From contig JAHRHY010000018.1 in assembly GCA_019671135.1 (NCBI GenBank), positions 62,001 to 126,000 on the forward strand: DNA of 64,000 nt. Reading direction: 5' to 3'. Position 1 is the first letter of the stretch. Every line of letters begins with the position of its first letter. The stretch comes from Linnemannia hyalina (taxonomy: Eukaryota > Mortierellomycota > Mortierellomycetes > Mortierellales > Mortierellaceae). This document shows, in pieces, positions 12,257 to 30,183 of the stretch. The notes under the pieces were generated by a model that ran no database searches, was not told the origin of the DNA, and saw only the letters and a program-made list of their open reading frames with translations. A program made the position numbers and the translations under genes.

Positions 12257-12751
12257 GTCGAGGGTACCAGTGTAATTCAGAGTTGTGCCTGGCTGTAAGT
12301 TTTGCGTGACGTTTATAGGTTTGTTGTTGTAGTGATAGTATGTTGTTTGGTGGTGTTGTGGTTGCCTTCTTGGTTTGTGTGTGAGTGTGTGTGTGGGATG
12401 TGGAAGGGTGAGGGTGAGGGTAGGCGAATGTCGCGTGGAGAGGGAAGAGGAGGAGGAACAAAAGAAGGTTGTTTTGGCGGCGTTTATCCTCGTATGAAAA
12501 TGATCCCTCTTTCTTGACCTTCGCGTGCGGTCTGCAGACTGCAGAAAAAAAGATCAAATTGCTTTCGCAGTCACCATTGCAACAAGCCACTTTTGACACC
12601 AAACGACAGATCCAATGGTCCAACACCCTGGGCGGAGGATATCTCTTGGCCATAAAGACAATCAAGGTCAAAAGTATCCCTTTTCTTCCCTTTTCTTCCC
12701 TTTTCATTCATTCGTCCGCTCATTCGCTCGTCGAGAAAAAAAAGCACCGGA
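12257..12751. promoter_or_regulatory. Shared divergent promoter (TFIIIC subunit / YchF-type GTPase)
   Basis: About 495 bp separates the two start codons. It contains GT-rich and GGGTGAGGGT-like stretches around 12380-12425 and a near-palindromic TCTGCAGACTGCAGA at 12531-12545. A repeated CTTTTCTTCC unit lies just before the GTPase start (12680-12705). Both genes are housekeeping, consistent with a bidirectional promoter, but no specific factor site can be named. Confidence 0.5.
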
Positions 12752-15042
12752 ATGAAAGACGTCGTCATCGCCTGTGTCGGGAAACCATCCGCCGGAAAGT
12801 CGTCCTTCCTGAACGCAGGTAAAAAAAATACGCTCGCAAACAATACAACCAAATAGCTTTCTCAAGGAGAAAAAACGACTGCTAGGCAAGGAGAACTGCA
12901 AGTTAATCATACTCACGTTCATATATCGCTTCTCGCCCATCCATAGTCACAGATGCCACAGCAAAGGTCGGAAACTACCCATTCACCACAATCAAACCCA
13001 ACAATGGAATTGGTGAGTCTCCTTACTCATTGCATGAGATACGCGGACATGATCGTCTTTAGGTCGTCTTGAACTAATACACATCTGTTCGCCCTACTTC
13101 TCTATAGCATACTTTCCGATCGAGTGCCCATGCAAACGTTTCAACAAGACAAAGCTCTGCGCGCCAAGATACGGTAAGAAACAGGCTTGATCTGGAAGTC
13201 AGGCATGCCGTTTCTTTTATAACCGATCTGCAATACATATCCTCAGGAGCAATTGATCACGTAACTTATGGCGTTTGGGCTCTATCATTCCCATGCCCCT
13301 ACAATATCTAGGTCGCTGCATAGATGGAAAGCGATTTGTTCCGATTCAGATTCTGGACGTGGCAGGATTGGTTCCAGGAGCATCAGAAGGGCAGGGTCTA
13401 GGAAACCAATTTCTGGACGACCTTCGACATGCGAACGCTTTGATCCACGTCGTCGATGTCAGCGGAACCACGGATGCCAATGGCAAGGAGACAGTTGGAT
13501 ACGATCCCATTGGTGACATCGAATGGCTCCGGGGTGAGATTCATTCATGGATCTTAGGCAACTTGAACAAGCGCTGGAACCAGATCGTCCGACGACACGT
13601 TGCCGTCAGTAAGTCGACCCGATGCGCCTTCAAACGTTTTCGTGATGATGCTTTTCCCGGTAAGTACTAAACAGCTGTACTAACTCGATTCTTTTTCGTT
13701 CATATTAACCACTTATAGAGGCGTCAACAGCAGAGACGTTACATAACCAATTCTCGGGATATGGAGCAACTTTGTCACTAGTGCAAAAGAGTTTGGACAG
13801 GAGTGGTGTTAAGGAACCTATGGATACTTGGGAGAAAGAGACTATCTTAAAGATTGTCGATGCATTCTTAGATGAGCGCTTCCCTACCGTCATTGTGAGT
13901 AAATATACTCATTTGTTCTGACTTGTACGTGTCACACCAGAGGAGGCTTTGCCAGTACTGACTATCATATACCTTTCAAATAATTGTAGGCATTGAACAA
14001 GATCGACTTGCCAGACTCGGATAAGAACATCTCTAAAATCATGCGCAAATATGACCAGGTAACATCAGGAACGGACCAAATTGCTACCACGGGACATCAC
14101 TGCGCCTTAACCCAGAGCAGCACCTAACGCGGACGTGTTGTTTTCTTTCCCACAGAACAAGATTGTACTTTCCAGCGCACTTGCAGAGACGTTTCTCCGG
14201 AAATTGCACAAGCAAAAGTTTATCCAGTACGAGGAGGGCACGGACAACGTGCAGACGAAAGAAGATATGGTATGTTATCAATCCCTACCGTGGACATGCA
14301 TATGGTTACATGTAAAGTTGCACCTGGTAGCTGACATATTCGCCACTCTCTCCTTTTATTTGCCAAATATTAGCCTGATTCAGATCTGAAGCCACTAGAT
14401 GAAAAACTTCAAAAGTAAGCAAACGCAGCTTTGATGATATGGTGAAACAAGAGCCACCACAACTTGGAAGCGACATTTGATACATGACCCTGACCATGTC
14501 CATTTTGTTTGGTTCAAATCTAGCCGTATTGAAAAAGTTCAGGACTTGGTGTTGTATCGGTATGGATCGACGGGCGTGCAGGATGTGGTTTTAAAGGCCG
14601 TCGAGATTCTTGGGCTCGTCCCTGCATTCCCGGTCAAGAGTCTCACGACATTTGCCAACACAAACGGGAAGGGCGTGTTCCGAGACTGTGTCCTGCTTTG
14701 GCCTGGAACGACTGTGCTCGAGTTTGCCGATATTGTTCACCCCGAGATCGCCAAGCACTATCTTGGAGCAGAAACCATTGGCAACCGCAAGGTGAATCTT
14801 TTGTTGACTTGAAAGGAGTGCTGTTTTCTTATACGAGGAAGATCCTATTAGCTCTGATTGGTATTAACTACTGGTATTACTGTAACGTACGATATGTGAC
14901 ATAGATTGGAGAAGACGACGTGATTACACAGGAGAACAACATTATTTGCTTCAAGACATCGCAGGCGACTCATTCCTCTGCCACAGGTGCACCTGCGAGC
15001 ACAAACACAAACACCTCAGGCGCACATACGGCAAAGAAGTAA
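12752..15042 (+). CDS. YchF/Obg-family GTPase (Ygr210c-like)
   Basis: Ten exons: 12752-12818, 12947-13012, 13108-13173, 13312-13608, 13719-13894, 13990-14058, 14156-14269, 14374-14414, 14524-14791 and 14905-15042, giving 433 aa. The protein begins [20 protein letters not shown], which carries the P-loop (GKPSAGKSS). G2 lies in [10 protein letters not shown] and G3 in [21 protein letters not shown]. The base-specificity motif is ALNKIDLPD, and the C-terminal TGS-like segment starts near [15 protein letters not shown]. The Cys-containing insert [19 protein letters not shown] after switch I is typical of the archaeal/fungal YchF relatives such as yeast Ygr210c, rather than Ola1. It is a predicted translation-linked GTP- or ATP-binding protein of the cytosol; the exact role is unknown in the family. 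It is convergent with the LDH gene, with about 160 bp between stops. Confidence 0.88.
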
Positions 15043-15202
15043 ATCTTGAAAAGCAAACAAAATAAAAATAAAATGAACAATGAGGGAGATATGGATAAAG
15101 CGAAAACATATGTACATATTATTGTGGTTGCTGTTTGTTTGTTGGATTAGTGAGGAAGAACTATGAAAAGATATGCAAAGGCAGAGGTTAAGAAAGGAGA
15201 GT

Positions 15203-16254
15203 TTAGTTCCTGTAGTTGCGGCAAGCGTGGCGAGTGGCAACGGCACTCTCCTCGACCAGGGCGAGTTCGTGCTCGTCCATGTCGGGGTAGACGATGCTCT
15301 CGACGCCGTTGGTGCCAAGGGAGACAGGGAAGGACAGGCAGGCGTCAAACCTGTCGCAGTAGGTCGAGAGGGGGACGACGGAGAGCTTGTTGAGGGTGAT
15401 GCAGAGGGCGACCTCGGAGACGACGGCAGCGATACCAAAGGCGGTGGCACCCTTGAGATCGATGATGCTGTAGGCCTTGTGGGCGACCTTGGCAGCTTCG
15501 GCGGCACGGTCCATCTTTTTGATCTCCTCAAAGGCGAGTATGGGTTTGCCTCCGATGCTGGCGGAAGACCAGATAGCGACTTGCTTGTCACCGTGATCAC
15601 CGACAATGTAGGCATGGACCGAGGTCTCGGAGACCTTCAGACAATCCTTGACGGCGACGCGGAAGCGGACAGAGTCGAGGTAGGTACCGGTTCCGATGAC
15701 CTGGTGAGGGGGGAGACCGGAGAGCTTCTGGGCCATGCAGGTGAGGACATTGACGGGGTTGGCGACGAGCATGAGGATGGCGGTCTTCTTGATGGGCTGG
15801 AGACCTTCCAAGACGCTACGGAGGATTTCTTCGTTACGGAGGACGAGCTGGTCACGGCTCTCACCGGGCTTTTGGCGGGCACCGGCGGTGATGACGATGA
15901 TGTCGGCCTGACCGCACTCCGCGGCGGTTCCGACGCGGACCTTGGTCGAGGAGACAAAGGCGGCATCCTGAAGATCGAGCACCTGACCCTCGCAGACCTT
16001 TGTGTTGAAGTCGTTGATGAGCAGCTCTGAGACGACGGAGCGCATCAAACAGGCAAAGGCGATGGATGAACCGACGGAACCTGCGCCGATGATGGCCATT
16101 TGGGAACCTATTCAGTTGGAGAGAGGATGGTTAGTGTCGTGTATCGCGGTTATCGTGGCGTGGGAATGAAAATTAAGAGTGAGCAGTGAGAATGGTCCAA
16201 GCGTTCTTCTGATGTGAGAGACTGGCTACCTTTTCTCTTGGCAGCAGCAGACAT
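15203..16254 (-). CDS. L-lactate dehydrogenase
   Basis: Two exons, 16254-16230 and 16107-15203, giving 309 aa starting MSAAAKRKGSQMAIIGAG. It is a cytosolic NAD-dependent enzyme of the LDH/MDH superfamily that interconverts pyruvate and L-lactate. The Rossmann loop is IGAGSVGSSIAFA, and the coenzyme aspartate is in LLINDFN. The substrate-specificity loop reads GARQKPGESR. The Gln there marks LDH; malate dehydrogenases have Arg at that place. NPVNVLT, the arginine of the substrate site in YLDSVRFR, and the catalytic His in IVGDHGDKQV are all present. Length is normal for the family (about 310-330). Related enzymes make lactate in Rhizopus. The second in-frame Met (MAIIGAG) begins exactly at the Rossmann strand, so the short first exon supplies an N-terminal extension of 11 residues. 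Confidence 0.92.
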
Positions 16255-16503
16255 GTTTGAAAAGTGTTGTGGGTTGGGTGTGAGTAGGAGTGAGTGGGAG
16301 TAGTTGTTGTTGTTGGGGGATCAGAAGAGATCGATGTGGATGTGGATGAAGATGATGGATAATAATAGGAAGAAGAAGAGGAAAGTAGGAAAGTAGGCGA
16401 GACCATGGCCCGGTTTTTATATGCAAAAGAAAAGAGAAAAAAATTGGATGTCTGAGACGTAATGTTTTTTTTCGGAGGATATGTCATTCCCATACACTTG
16501 GAC

Positions 16504-16540
<37 letters not shown>

Positions 16541-17546
16541 TGCATCCACAATCCACATAACACACAAAAACACATACTTGCAAGAGCAATTGAGGACAAA
16601 ACAAAACTCCTTCAGCAGAAAGATAATGAACGAAGATAGCCGTAAAAGGCAAAGGTACTGTACCTCATGGACCAGACATACAGACCTGCCGATCTGTCAA
16701 ACCGTCGTTATTACACGATTCCCCTTTTTGTTAGGTCCTTGTACTCAGCTCTCACACAGGCCACAACATGTTCCATAACGATTGTCGGTAACCAGTGATG
16801 TAACTGGCTGCAGGCAGTCTGTCCTGGTGGTATTTCTTGTTTTAGGGCATTTCTATTTTTTGCCTTCTCAGTAGTGTGTGCCATGTCAGCCTTGGCCTGT
16901 TCCTCTTGGACGAAATATTATTGATGGGTAGATAGATATGTGATATGTGAATCGATCCCAGTGTCAATTGATTGAACCTGATACGAGAAAAAATTATCAA
17001 TAAGCCACATCACATCACGATAAAGATTGCTTGACATGGAACACACCGCATGTATAAGAAATCCAAATGCAGCCAATCCGGGTTAAAAGTTAAAACACTA
17101 TTGCACCCTGACAACAAAGGATAACAAGAGGCGCACCTCATTGCTCTCCCACCCCCCAAAATAAAAACAAACGCAGCTGCGGTTGGCGGTCATTGTCTTC
17201 TGCCTCACCCATCACCCATGTTCCATCGATAGGCAGCAATCGTATTGTCCTCTTCAAAGAATACACCCCGTTCGTTGTTAAGATAGAGAGCGGCGATACC
17301 TTATTTTAGAGTAACATACACAGAAGCTCGATCTTTGCTCCACCCATCGTCATAATCGAAGGTCTCAAAGTCTTCGCTCATACTCCTATCGGGCCTGATA
17401 AGGTCCACACATCGTCTCTTCCTCTCGATGCTCACCCGTAGTTGAAAACAAAAGGCATTGGAGGGGAGACATGAACGTGTTCGAACCAACTTTAGTTTAT
17501 TATTAAGGTGATATCATTTCTTCTTTTGCCCAAGGTGACCAATCAA
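16255..17546. other. Intergenic between LDH and the ROCK-like kinase
   Basis: This is the LDH promoter plus the 3' flank of the kinase gene; both are on the minus strand. A CACATA/TACACA hexamer-like microsatellite lies at about 16503-16542. An open frame at 17301-17489 (minus) is short, has no known motif and lies just past the kinase stop, so I read it as untranslated sequence. Nothing else is supported. Confidence 0.5.
16503..16542. repeat. CACATA microsatellite
   Basis: About seven tandem copies of a 6-bp ACACAT/CATACA unit lie about 250 bp upstream of the LDH start codon. Confidence 0.85.
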
Positions 17547-23304
<5,758 letters not shown>

Positions 23305-24240
23305 CTTTCCTGTCCGACAATGGTTGGTTTTCTGCTTGCTCTCTCTTCTTCCTCAAGGCAGAGAGGAGGGGAAGTGCCTCTGATAGTCGATCCGAAAGTT
23401 GAGGAGGGTCCAGCTACTGCGTGCGAAAGCGGGGAATGTTGCTGCCGGCGTTGTGGGGTGAGAATGAAAACTGTCCAGCTGGTTGACGTTCTTCGTTGCA
23501 GAAAAAGTCGTTCCCAATCTGAGGCGGTCGCGTTTTTGGAGCAAAAAGCACGTTGCTGTCAGGCTTAATAGTACAACAGAGGGTAAGAAGCGTGGCGTGT
23601 GGTCAGCGAAGGGGGTTCACATTGTAAAGCAGGAGAAGGGGTATGAAGGCACACGTCACGGATGAAAGGGCGATACTTCTCTCTTCTCTTTCCACAAAAA
23701 GTGAGAACCACTTTACCCTTTTACAGTCAGGATAAGGGTTAGTTAGCAAAGGTGGGTGTTGAAAGAGCTGGAGCCGAACTTTGCTGAGCGTATGGGTGGG
23801 TGAGTTGTATGGTTTTGAATGCAAGTGTGTGTGTGTGTGGGAAGAAGGAAATGAATGAGTGAGATTCGGAATGAAAACGAAGGGAGGTATTGTTGGATTC
23901 CCATCGTCATTCGGGCCTTTGTCTTTTTTCTTTGCGTGTGTGTGTGTGTTCTAAAAAAAGGGGTTGAAAAAAGGGAGGCGACGGATGAATGACCTGCAGG
24001 CAGGAAGACAGACAAGGCCAAGACAAGAAGTATTAACACAGGGTCAGGAGACATGCCCGTGGCTTAGTCTCAGGCACACATTCATCCGCACACAGGCACA
24101 AAGGTACAAAGTACAGAAAATGGGCAAAGGCATGCACCAGCAACAATCGCCACCAACAAGAAGAACAAGAACGAGGCAATAAGTGATGGATTGGGGCGAT
24201 GTTGATCAGTGAAACAATTAAGCATTTTCATTTTCTTTAA
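23305..24240. other. Intergenic, promoter of the ROCK-like kinase
   Basis: About 940 bp lies between the kinase start and the Vms1 stop, both on the minus strand. It has GT-rich runs (about 23826-23840 and 23935-23948) and simple purine-rich stretches. Small open frames here (for example 23320-23568 plus) show no motif. No gene is supported. Confidence 0.5.
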
Positions 24241-26744
24241 TCAGTTGCGGCCCAGTTTGGACTGCTTGTTGCATTGGTGGTCGAATCGCTCAAAGGGTGA
24301 GAGTGCCGCCAAATCAGATCCGCAGCTCATACACTCATCCCTACTCTTGGGCTTGGCCATGCGGATGGCTCTTGCCGAGAGCTGGGCAGAGCGTCTCGTC
24401 TCCGCAGCTTGGGCTCGTTTCTCGCGATCAGCAGCCATACTCTCCTGGACCGAGGGACGAGGGGTCTCTGATCGACAGGATACGACACTTGATTCTGGTT
24501 GAACGTCTTGTGCCACCTCATCATTGCCATCGCTCTCATTCCCAGATCTCTTACTGCCGTTGGAATTGGATCTGCCTTGTTTCTGCGACTCTGCTTCCAT
24601 CTCAGGGGTCAGGGCGGATGGGACACGGGCCAGGCCAGCCCAGTCCCATGCATCGGGAATTTTTGCCATAGCTCTGCGGAACGCATTTCGTGTTTCCTTG
24701 TCCTTGGCCACCTCATACGCTGTCCAGGGTTTAGTAGTGATGGCGAGATCGAGTAATTCGTCTGTAACTGGTTCGAGGGTCTTGTCCATGCGCTTAATCA
24801 AGGAGGGGATAGTAGCCGTTGGATCCGCGCCGTGTTTCTCCAGAAGCTGTTGCACCACTTGGGACTGGCCATGGAAAGATGCAAGGTGAAGCAGCGTAGG
24901 TGTCCTTCGCTGATCATATTCTTGGCGAGGGCTTTTGGGAAGCATCTGCGATGGATCCAGGCGGGTTCGAGCGAAATGGTTGTCGATGGTTTCGACACGT
25001 CCCTTTTTGACTAACTCCGCGAGTTTGAGCAGTGACGCAGAAACAGATCGTGTAGAAACAGGCTTGGTCTTGACTGTCTCCGTTCCTGCAGTGATTGATG
25101 CAACACCGACCGGGGTGTGAGACACTGTCCTGGGAGCGACCGCTCCTGTCTGGTCAACACCCTCGTTTAACTGACCTTCCTTGGGTGGCTGCATAATCTT
25201 GACAGTGGTGAGTTCCTGGTACGCGCGTTTGATCTCTGTCAAGGTGGGGCGTTTCGTCATAAACGGGAACGACCGCAAAAGACCCTCCCGGTCAACACGA
25301 CTCATGATTGAGTCCTCGTAGAAGACGGTTCGCTTGTTGTTGCCAGGTGCATGCATAAACACACACTCGCTCTGCAAAATCCAACCCGACCAGGCCTCCA
25401 AAAGTTCTCTGACCTCCAGTTTCAGCGCTCTCTCATTGTACATACGAACCATCGCACCTGCCGAGTTGGCGGCGCCAAAAGACGATTGGGCGCCTCCATT
25501 CTTTCTTCGGACTAGTATTCGATATGGAAGAGAAATTTACTGAGCTTGTTAGCAAACGGTGATTTGAACAAAGTGATCGACTGTTGTGAGTAGAACGTCG
25601 ATGTAGCAAAGGACGTACCAGTGTAGCGGTGGAAGGTTTTGTGGGCAACGATTTTGAGCTCGCTAGTGTGGCTACCCTGGCTGTGGGCTTTCTTGGCCTG
25701 ACCTAGCAGATCGACGATCATACCAGCAAAATGTCCTCCGCCAAGGAGAATCATTGTCCAATAGCGAGGTGAGGCATTAGCGGTAGGAGCAGGCTGGTGA
25801 GTCGGGGTTGCTTCTATGAGTGCTGTGTTGTCGACTGTTGGTGTTGGTGTTGCTGCTCCTGCTGCGTTTTCGAGATCCATTTGAAGTGCCGAGATGACAT
25901 CCTGTTCCGTCTCTTCCGAGTGTTCCGACTGCTGCTTTTGTTGACTTTCGAGGAGAGTCTTGGCCTTGGCTCTAACAGCACGCTTGGCCTTTACCCTCTT
26001 TGGAGGCGAAGGTGGTGCTGGGATCTGAATGGACTTGATGTGCTCGACGAGGTGATCGCAGTTGCCCTTGTTGGTCAAAGCGTTCTTGTACACACCGAAC
26101 TGGACAAAAGAGCCGTACAGAGTGCTTGAGAACCAGAGCATAGGAGACCGGCGGATATCCTGGAGTTGCTGTTCCTGAAGCATCCTCTGGCGTATCAAAT
26201 AAGGATCAGATTCTCGAGCTTGCTTCTTTTCTTTGACGTTGATCTCGAGCTGGCTCATAAGGGTCTGGACTGCAACTTCAGAGCTTTTGTAGAGCACCAC
26301 TGACGTTGAGGTCGTTGATTGAGAGGATTGTCGTGGAATGGTTTTGTGCGAGGCTGTAGTTGAAGGGGCAGTCGTCATGGCGGTTGCGGCGAGGATCATT
26401 TCCTGAAACTGGTGAAAGGAAATGGGCGCAGCTTGTTGGTCCAAGAGTTGTTGTTTGAGGTTGTAGAGGTGCCAATCGGATCTGACGTGCTCACGCTGCT
26501 TGTCGACAGATGCAAACATGGGCACAGCGCAGGTGCGGCAGGAAGGGGTGACTTTGAGAGGCAAGGACAGGATCTTGTCTGGTTGTTCGTCGGAGGTAAG
26601 GAGTGGTGTTGATGGATGAACGGCGAGATCGGGAGTTGTGTAGGTAAGGGTGTCGATGAGATCCTTTGGGAGGAAGAAGACTGAGAGTGACCTCAAGCTG
26701 CCGAGCACTGCAGGAGAGAGCGGAGGAGAGTCTGAGCTGTCCAT
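24241..26744 (-). CDS. Vms1/ANKZF1, ribosome quality-control peptidyl-tRNA hydrolase
   Basis: Two exons, 26744-25619 and 25511-24241, giving 798 aa. Order of parts: a C2H2-type finger near the N-terminus (SCRTCAVPMF ... HVRSDWHLYNLK); the VLRF1 release-factor fold (WTMILLGGGHFAGMIVDLL ... VAHKTFHRYTVRRKNGGAQSS), where the conserved Gln sits in GGAQSS; an ankyrin pair (TPTLLHLASFHGQSQVVQQLLEKHGADPT); a C-terminal helix like the VCP/Cdc48-interacting motif (about REKRAQAAETRRSAQLSARA); and a last Cys-rich finger (CMSCGSDLAALSPFERFDHQC). Vms1 cleaves the tRNA from stalled nascent chains on 60S subunits and links to Cdc48 and mitochondria. The intron falls exactly before the catalytic VRRKNGG loop. 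Length and domain order match animal ANKZF1 (about 726 aa) and yeast Vms1 (632 aa), with a longer linker. Confidence 0.92.
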
Positions 26745-27447
26745 TGTGTGAGGGAGGGTATATGAGGGGAAGATTGTCAATGGAGAATAATGTGTGTGAG
26801 AAGTAGTGGAGAAGAAAGAAAAGAAGGAAAAGAGAGAAGCGTCGTCTTTATTAAGAAAGGATGGACATTCGACTGTTATCGATGCGCCGCAGAAGCAAAG
26901 TAGAAGAGACCTTCTTGGAGTTGAGTGGAGCACCGCCAAAGGTAATATTCTTCGCAGCCAATCAATCGTCTCAGGAACTATCACTAGCAAAGTGCACCGC
27001 GTAGACAAATATTGCCGCTTGGCAGACCGCTCTGACAGGGTGTGTCCGTGTGTGCATGGTCCCAATCATCCATCGCTCTTAATAATTTGCATACAAACAT
27101 ACACCCCACTCTCTCTTACTCCCCTTGCTCCCCTTTTTGCATCTTCCTCTCCTCCTCGCCTTCCTCTTCTTCTCTCCTCTCCTCCTTTTCCTTCGCTCAC
27201 TCGCCCTTTGTTTCCTCCCTCTGCTTGCTTCTCTCGTCCCCTCCTTCTTCCCTTTTTCAACTTCTTTTTCGTCTTCAACTACCGCCACCCCATTACCATT
27301 GTCACTTTCCCCTTCCCTTCCCCTTCCCCCTGACCCGATCCATCGCAACCCCATCATAAAATACGCATTACTTTAAACTACAAACAGCGACAGTACATCC
27401 TCCTTTCCATCTTTTACCTTCCCCTTCCTCGTTCACCTTCGGATCCA
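26745..27447. promoter_or_regulatory. Divergent promoter (VMS1 / coiled-coil gene)
   Basis: About 700 bp separates the two divergent starts. From 27100 to 27330 the plus strand is CT-rich, with TTCCTCTCC-like repeats and CCTTCCC runs; this is the leader of the plus-strand gene. The VMS1 side is GGAGAG-rich, i.e. its own CT-rich leader. I see no recognisable factor site. Confidence 0.5.
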
Positions 27448-28036
27448 ATGACAACAGCAACATCAGACTCCGAAGGCTGCTACTGTATCCAGGCACACTC
27501 CTGTCCACATTGGATCCTCTCTGCCCGACACCCGCTCTCATTACATCCCCCTCCTTTCGATGGTAATCTTCTCTTCCTGTACTCGCTCCATTGCCAAGAC
27601 CAGCTATTACACCAAAGAGCCAAGCCCTTTAAAACACAACATAGCTTGTCCAACACCTCCTTCCTTGATTTTCCCTCCCTTTGTCTCTCCCCCTTTCTCT
27701 CTCGCCCACTCTCTCTTCGCTTTTACTGTCGCCCCTATTTTTGCAACCAAAAACTGTTCTTTAGTGGTTACTTTTTCGTCTATCTTTACCACTCACGATG
27801 TTTGTCGTCCGCGTGGGTGTGTCGGGTGGTGTTCTTCTTGCACTCTATGCTCAGTTGCACAAAACTTAGCATGCTGACCAGAGCTTTCTTGCCCTCTTCG
27901 TTCTTTCAATTGACAGTAGATAATGGTATTGGCGGCAGGGATCATAGACCTCTTATCTACGAGCTACAACGCGAGGTATGTCACGAACATGGAGTGCGTT
28001 TATTCTTATTGTACCGATGTGGGGTCGAATCTCAGC

Positions 28037-28074
<38 letters not shown>

Positions 28075-29950
28075 CAACCGAGCATGTTGGTGTACAACAA
28101 CAAAAACAACCTTAACCGGAGGCCATCCCATCGCTCACATGAAAAAATATGCTCCATCTTTTTTTTTTTATGCATCAACGTACCCCTCCTTCCTCAGTTG
28201 ACGCTAGCCGTTCTGGAGATTGAAAAAGTCACCCAGGCAAGCAGGGATCTCACACGGATTAACCAGGACCTGGAGGAGTCCCGCCTCTTCGCCATTAGTG
28301 ACCAGGCTAGGACAGCCAAGCGACTCTTGCTTATGTCCAGCCAGCTGGAATACACCGAGCAAAAGCTATTCTCGCTCACCAAGGAGACAGAGGATGGCCT
28401 CAAGGATTCGGACCTCCTTCGCATTGAGCGTATCAAACGGGAGGCCCTACAGGAGCGGGAGGATGCAGGTCGGCTCAAGATTGATGCGCTGCAGGATGAA
28501 TTGAGAGAGGTCCAGCGATCGGAACGGACGCTTCAGCAAAAGCTACTCACCATCCAGACAAAGTTTGAGACCCTTGGACAGCGACATGATCAACTGCGTC
28601 GCCAGCAACAGGACGTTGATGTTGCCAGGGAATCCAAGGAGGCTGTGGCATGGCTCAAGGAAACCACCGACCGGTTATGTTCACCACCCCAAGGCAGCCT
28701 CGGACAAGCCATTCAACAGGAGAAATCCTTGCAACAGGGATCTACGCCTATCAACATTGTCAGATCCGAGTCGCCTTCATCCTCATCATCACCGCCATAT
28801 CAATCATCTATCGCCGATCCACCCCTGGCCGCCCAGAACCAGCTCATCTCGCTCATCAAGGAACTGGCTACAGCAAACTCAACTCTGAGATCAGAATTGA
28901 CCGAGTACCGGGATCTGCTGCAGGACTCTCGGAACGAAGTGATGGATCTTCGTTCACAGATTGAAGATTATGAACAAGGCCATGGATTTGAATGCTGCGG
29001 AGGCAGCTTCATGCAGGATAGTCCTGGTGACCTAACCATCTCTCAGGGCACCTGGGGAACCGCCATGGTTGAGCACCAAGATTTGTCGATGTCGAAACTC
29101 AAGGATGCTGCCGGAGGTCCCTTACCAGGAGCATCACCGCCACCTTACATGACGGCCCATGGCGAGCATCCACCATCTGAGCAGCACTTGCATCAACATT
29201 TCCATCTCCCGGGAGTCAGGGGTAACGTCTTTGGCGAACTAGAACGATGCTACAGCCAGAGTAACCAAATCCCACCTCATCTATCATCAAAGCGCAGGAG
29301 CAGTCGCCATCATTCCTCCAAGAAGGACAAGGAAGCCGGTGCTGGCAGCGGAGGACGTCGCACCAGCCGAGATCACACGAAATCGTCACATCACCATTCA
29401 AAGCATGGACACCACTCTCACCAGTCTCACCTTAGCCACCATAATAATAACACAGCCACGGTTTCAACGTCGACTTCAACCTCCGAAGCGCGTCGAGCTC
29501 TGGTCCCTACTGGAGCCCCCTCCCAAGTATCAACACCAGGATCGACCGAGGCGAAACCCAGAAGGGCGCACGACAGCAAGACACTTGTTCATTCTCGCAG
29601 GATGAGGAGCAAAAAGTCGTTGTACACAGATGCCGACATGGATATGCTTGGATCTGAGAGCGATCGGAACGAGTATGACCACGGCAGCGGTGACGATGAT
29701 CATGACCAAGGAGATCCTACTGGAATCCTTGCAGAGCTAAGTGATTCTGGAGACGAGCAAGAGCCAGGATTCATTGCCGCCTTTGCCGAGGTATTACGTT
29801 GTCATATTTCCTGGAGCTAAGGGAATGAATGTTTGTTGCTTTGCAACATTCTGAATGTACTTTATTAATCATTGCTCCATCTTCCTCCCATTATAGACTC
29901 TGTCACGTTTGTCCTTTTTCTCAGGACCACTCTCAGGATCTCCTCCATAA
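27448..29950 (+). CDS. Coiled-coil protein of unknown function
   Basis: Four exons: 27448-27562, 27917-27975, 28198-29790 and 29897-29950, giving 606 aa. I do not recognise a family. The N-terminus (to residue 38) has three Cys in CYCIQAHSCPHW. Residues about 55-185 form a long coiled coil (TQASRDLTRINQDLEESR ... LQDELREVQRSERTLQQKL), with a second around ELATANSTLRSELTEYRDLL. The C-terminal half is low complexity, rich in His, Ser, Gly and Pro, then basic, then acidic (SDSGDEQEPGF). The last exon is less sure: without that splice the frame stops at 29820 instead. Introns 1 and 2 (354 and 222 nt) contain no stop in frame and are multiples of three, so unspliced RNA stays open; intron 2 carries about 30 T in a row. 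Confidence 0.65.
28040..28070. repeat. Poly-T tract within an intron
   Basis: About 31 T in a row inside intron 2 of the coiled-coil gene, upstream of the acceptor at 28197. It reads as poly-Phe in the open frame, which is a further sign that this segment is intronic. Confidence 0.9.
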
Positions 29951-30183
29951 ATAAAACAAACGGAGAGGAAGCATATTTTAAGCCACACCCTTAGTACATA
30001 GAGCTACGCGCGCCTCATATCCCCCCCATCGGATGATACCAAGTGATGCCATTGGGAGATAGACACATATTTTATTGCCCATTGCATCTCCTTTCCAAAG
30101 TACAAAAACACTATACAAAACATATAATCAAAATGACAACAGTTGCGAATGACATAGTACAGTCAGTGAAGGGCCTTAACTAG

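Noticed and set aside
15173..16030. 285-aa plus-strand frame antisense to LDH
   Set aside because: It is Gly/Asp/Val-rich, as expected from the complement of a GC-biased coding exon; the minus strand has every LDH motif.
16503..16542. Possible CRISPR or telomere-like repeat
   Set aside because: It is a simple hexamer microsatellite without spacers, and the locus is eukaryotic.
17301..17489. 62-aa minus-strand frame ending VYVTLK
   Set aside because: It is short, has no motif and sits directly past the kinase stop, so it is probably 3' untranslated sequence.
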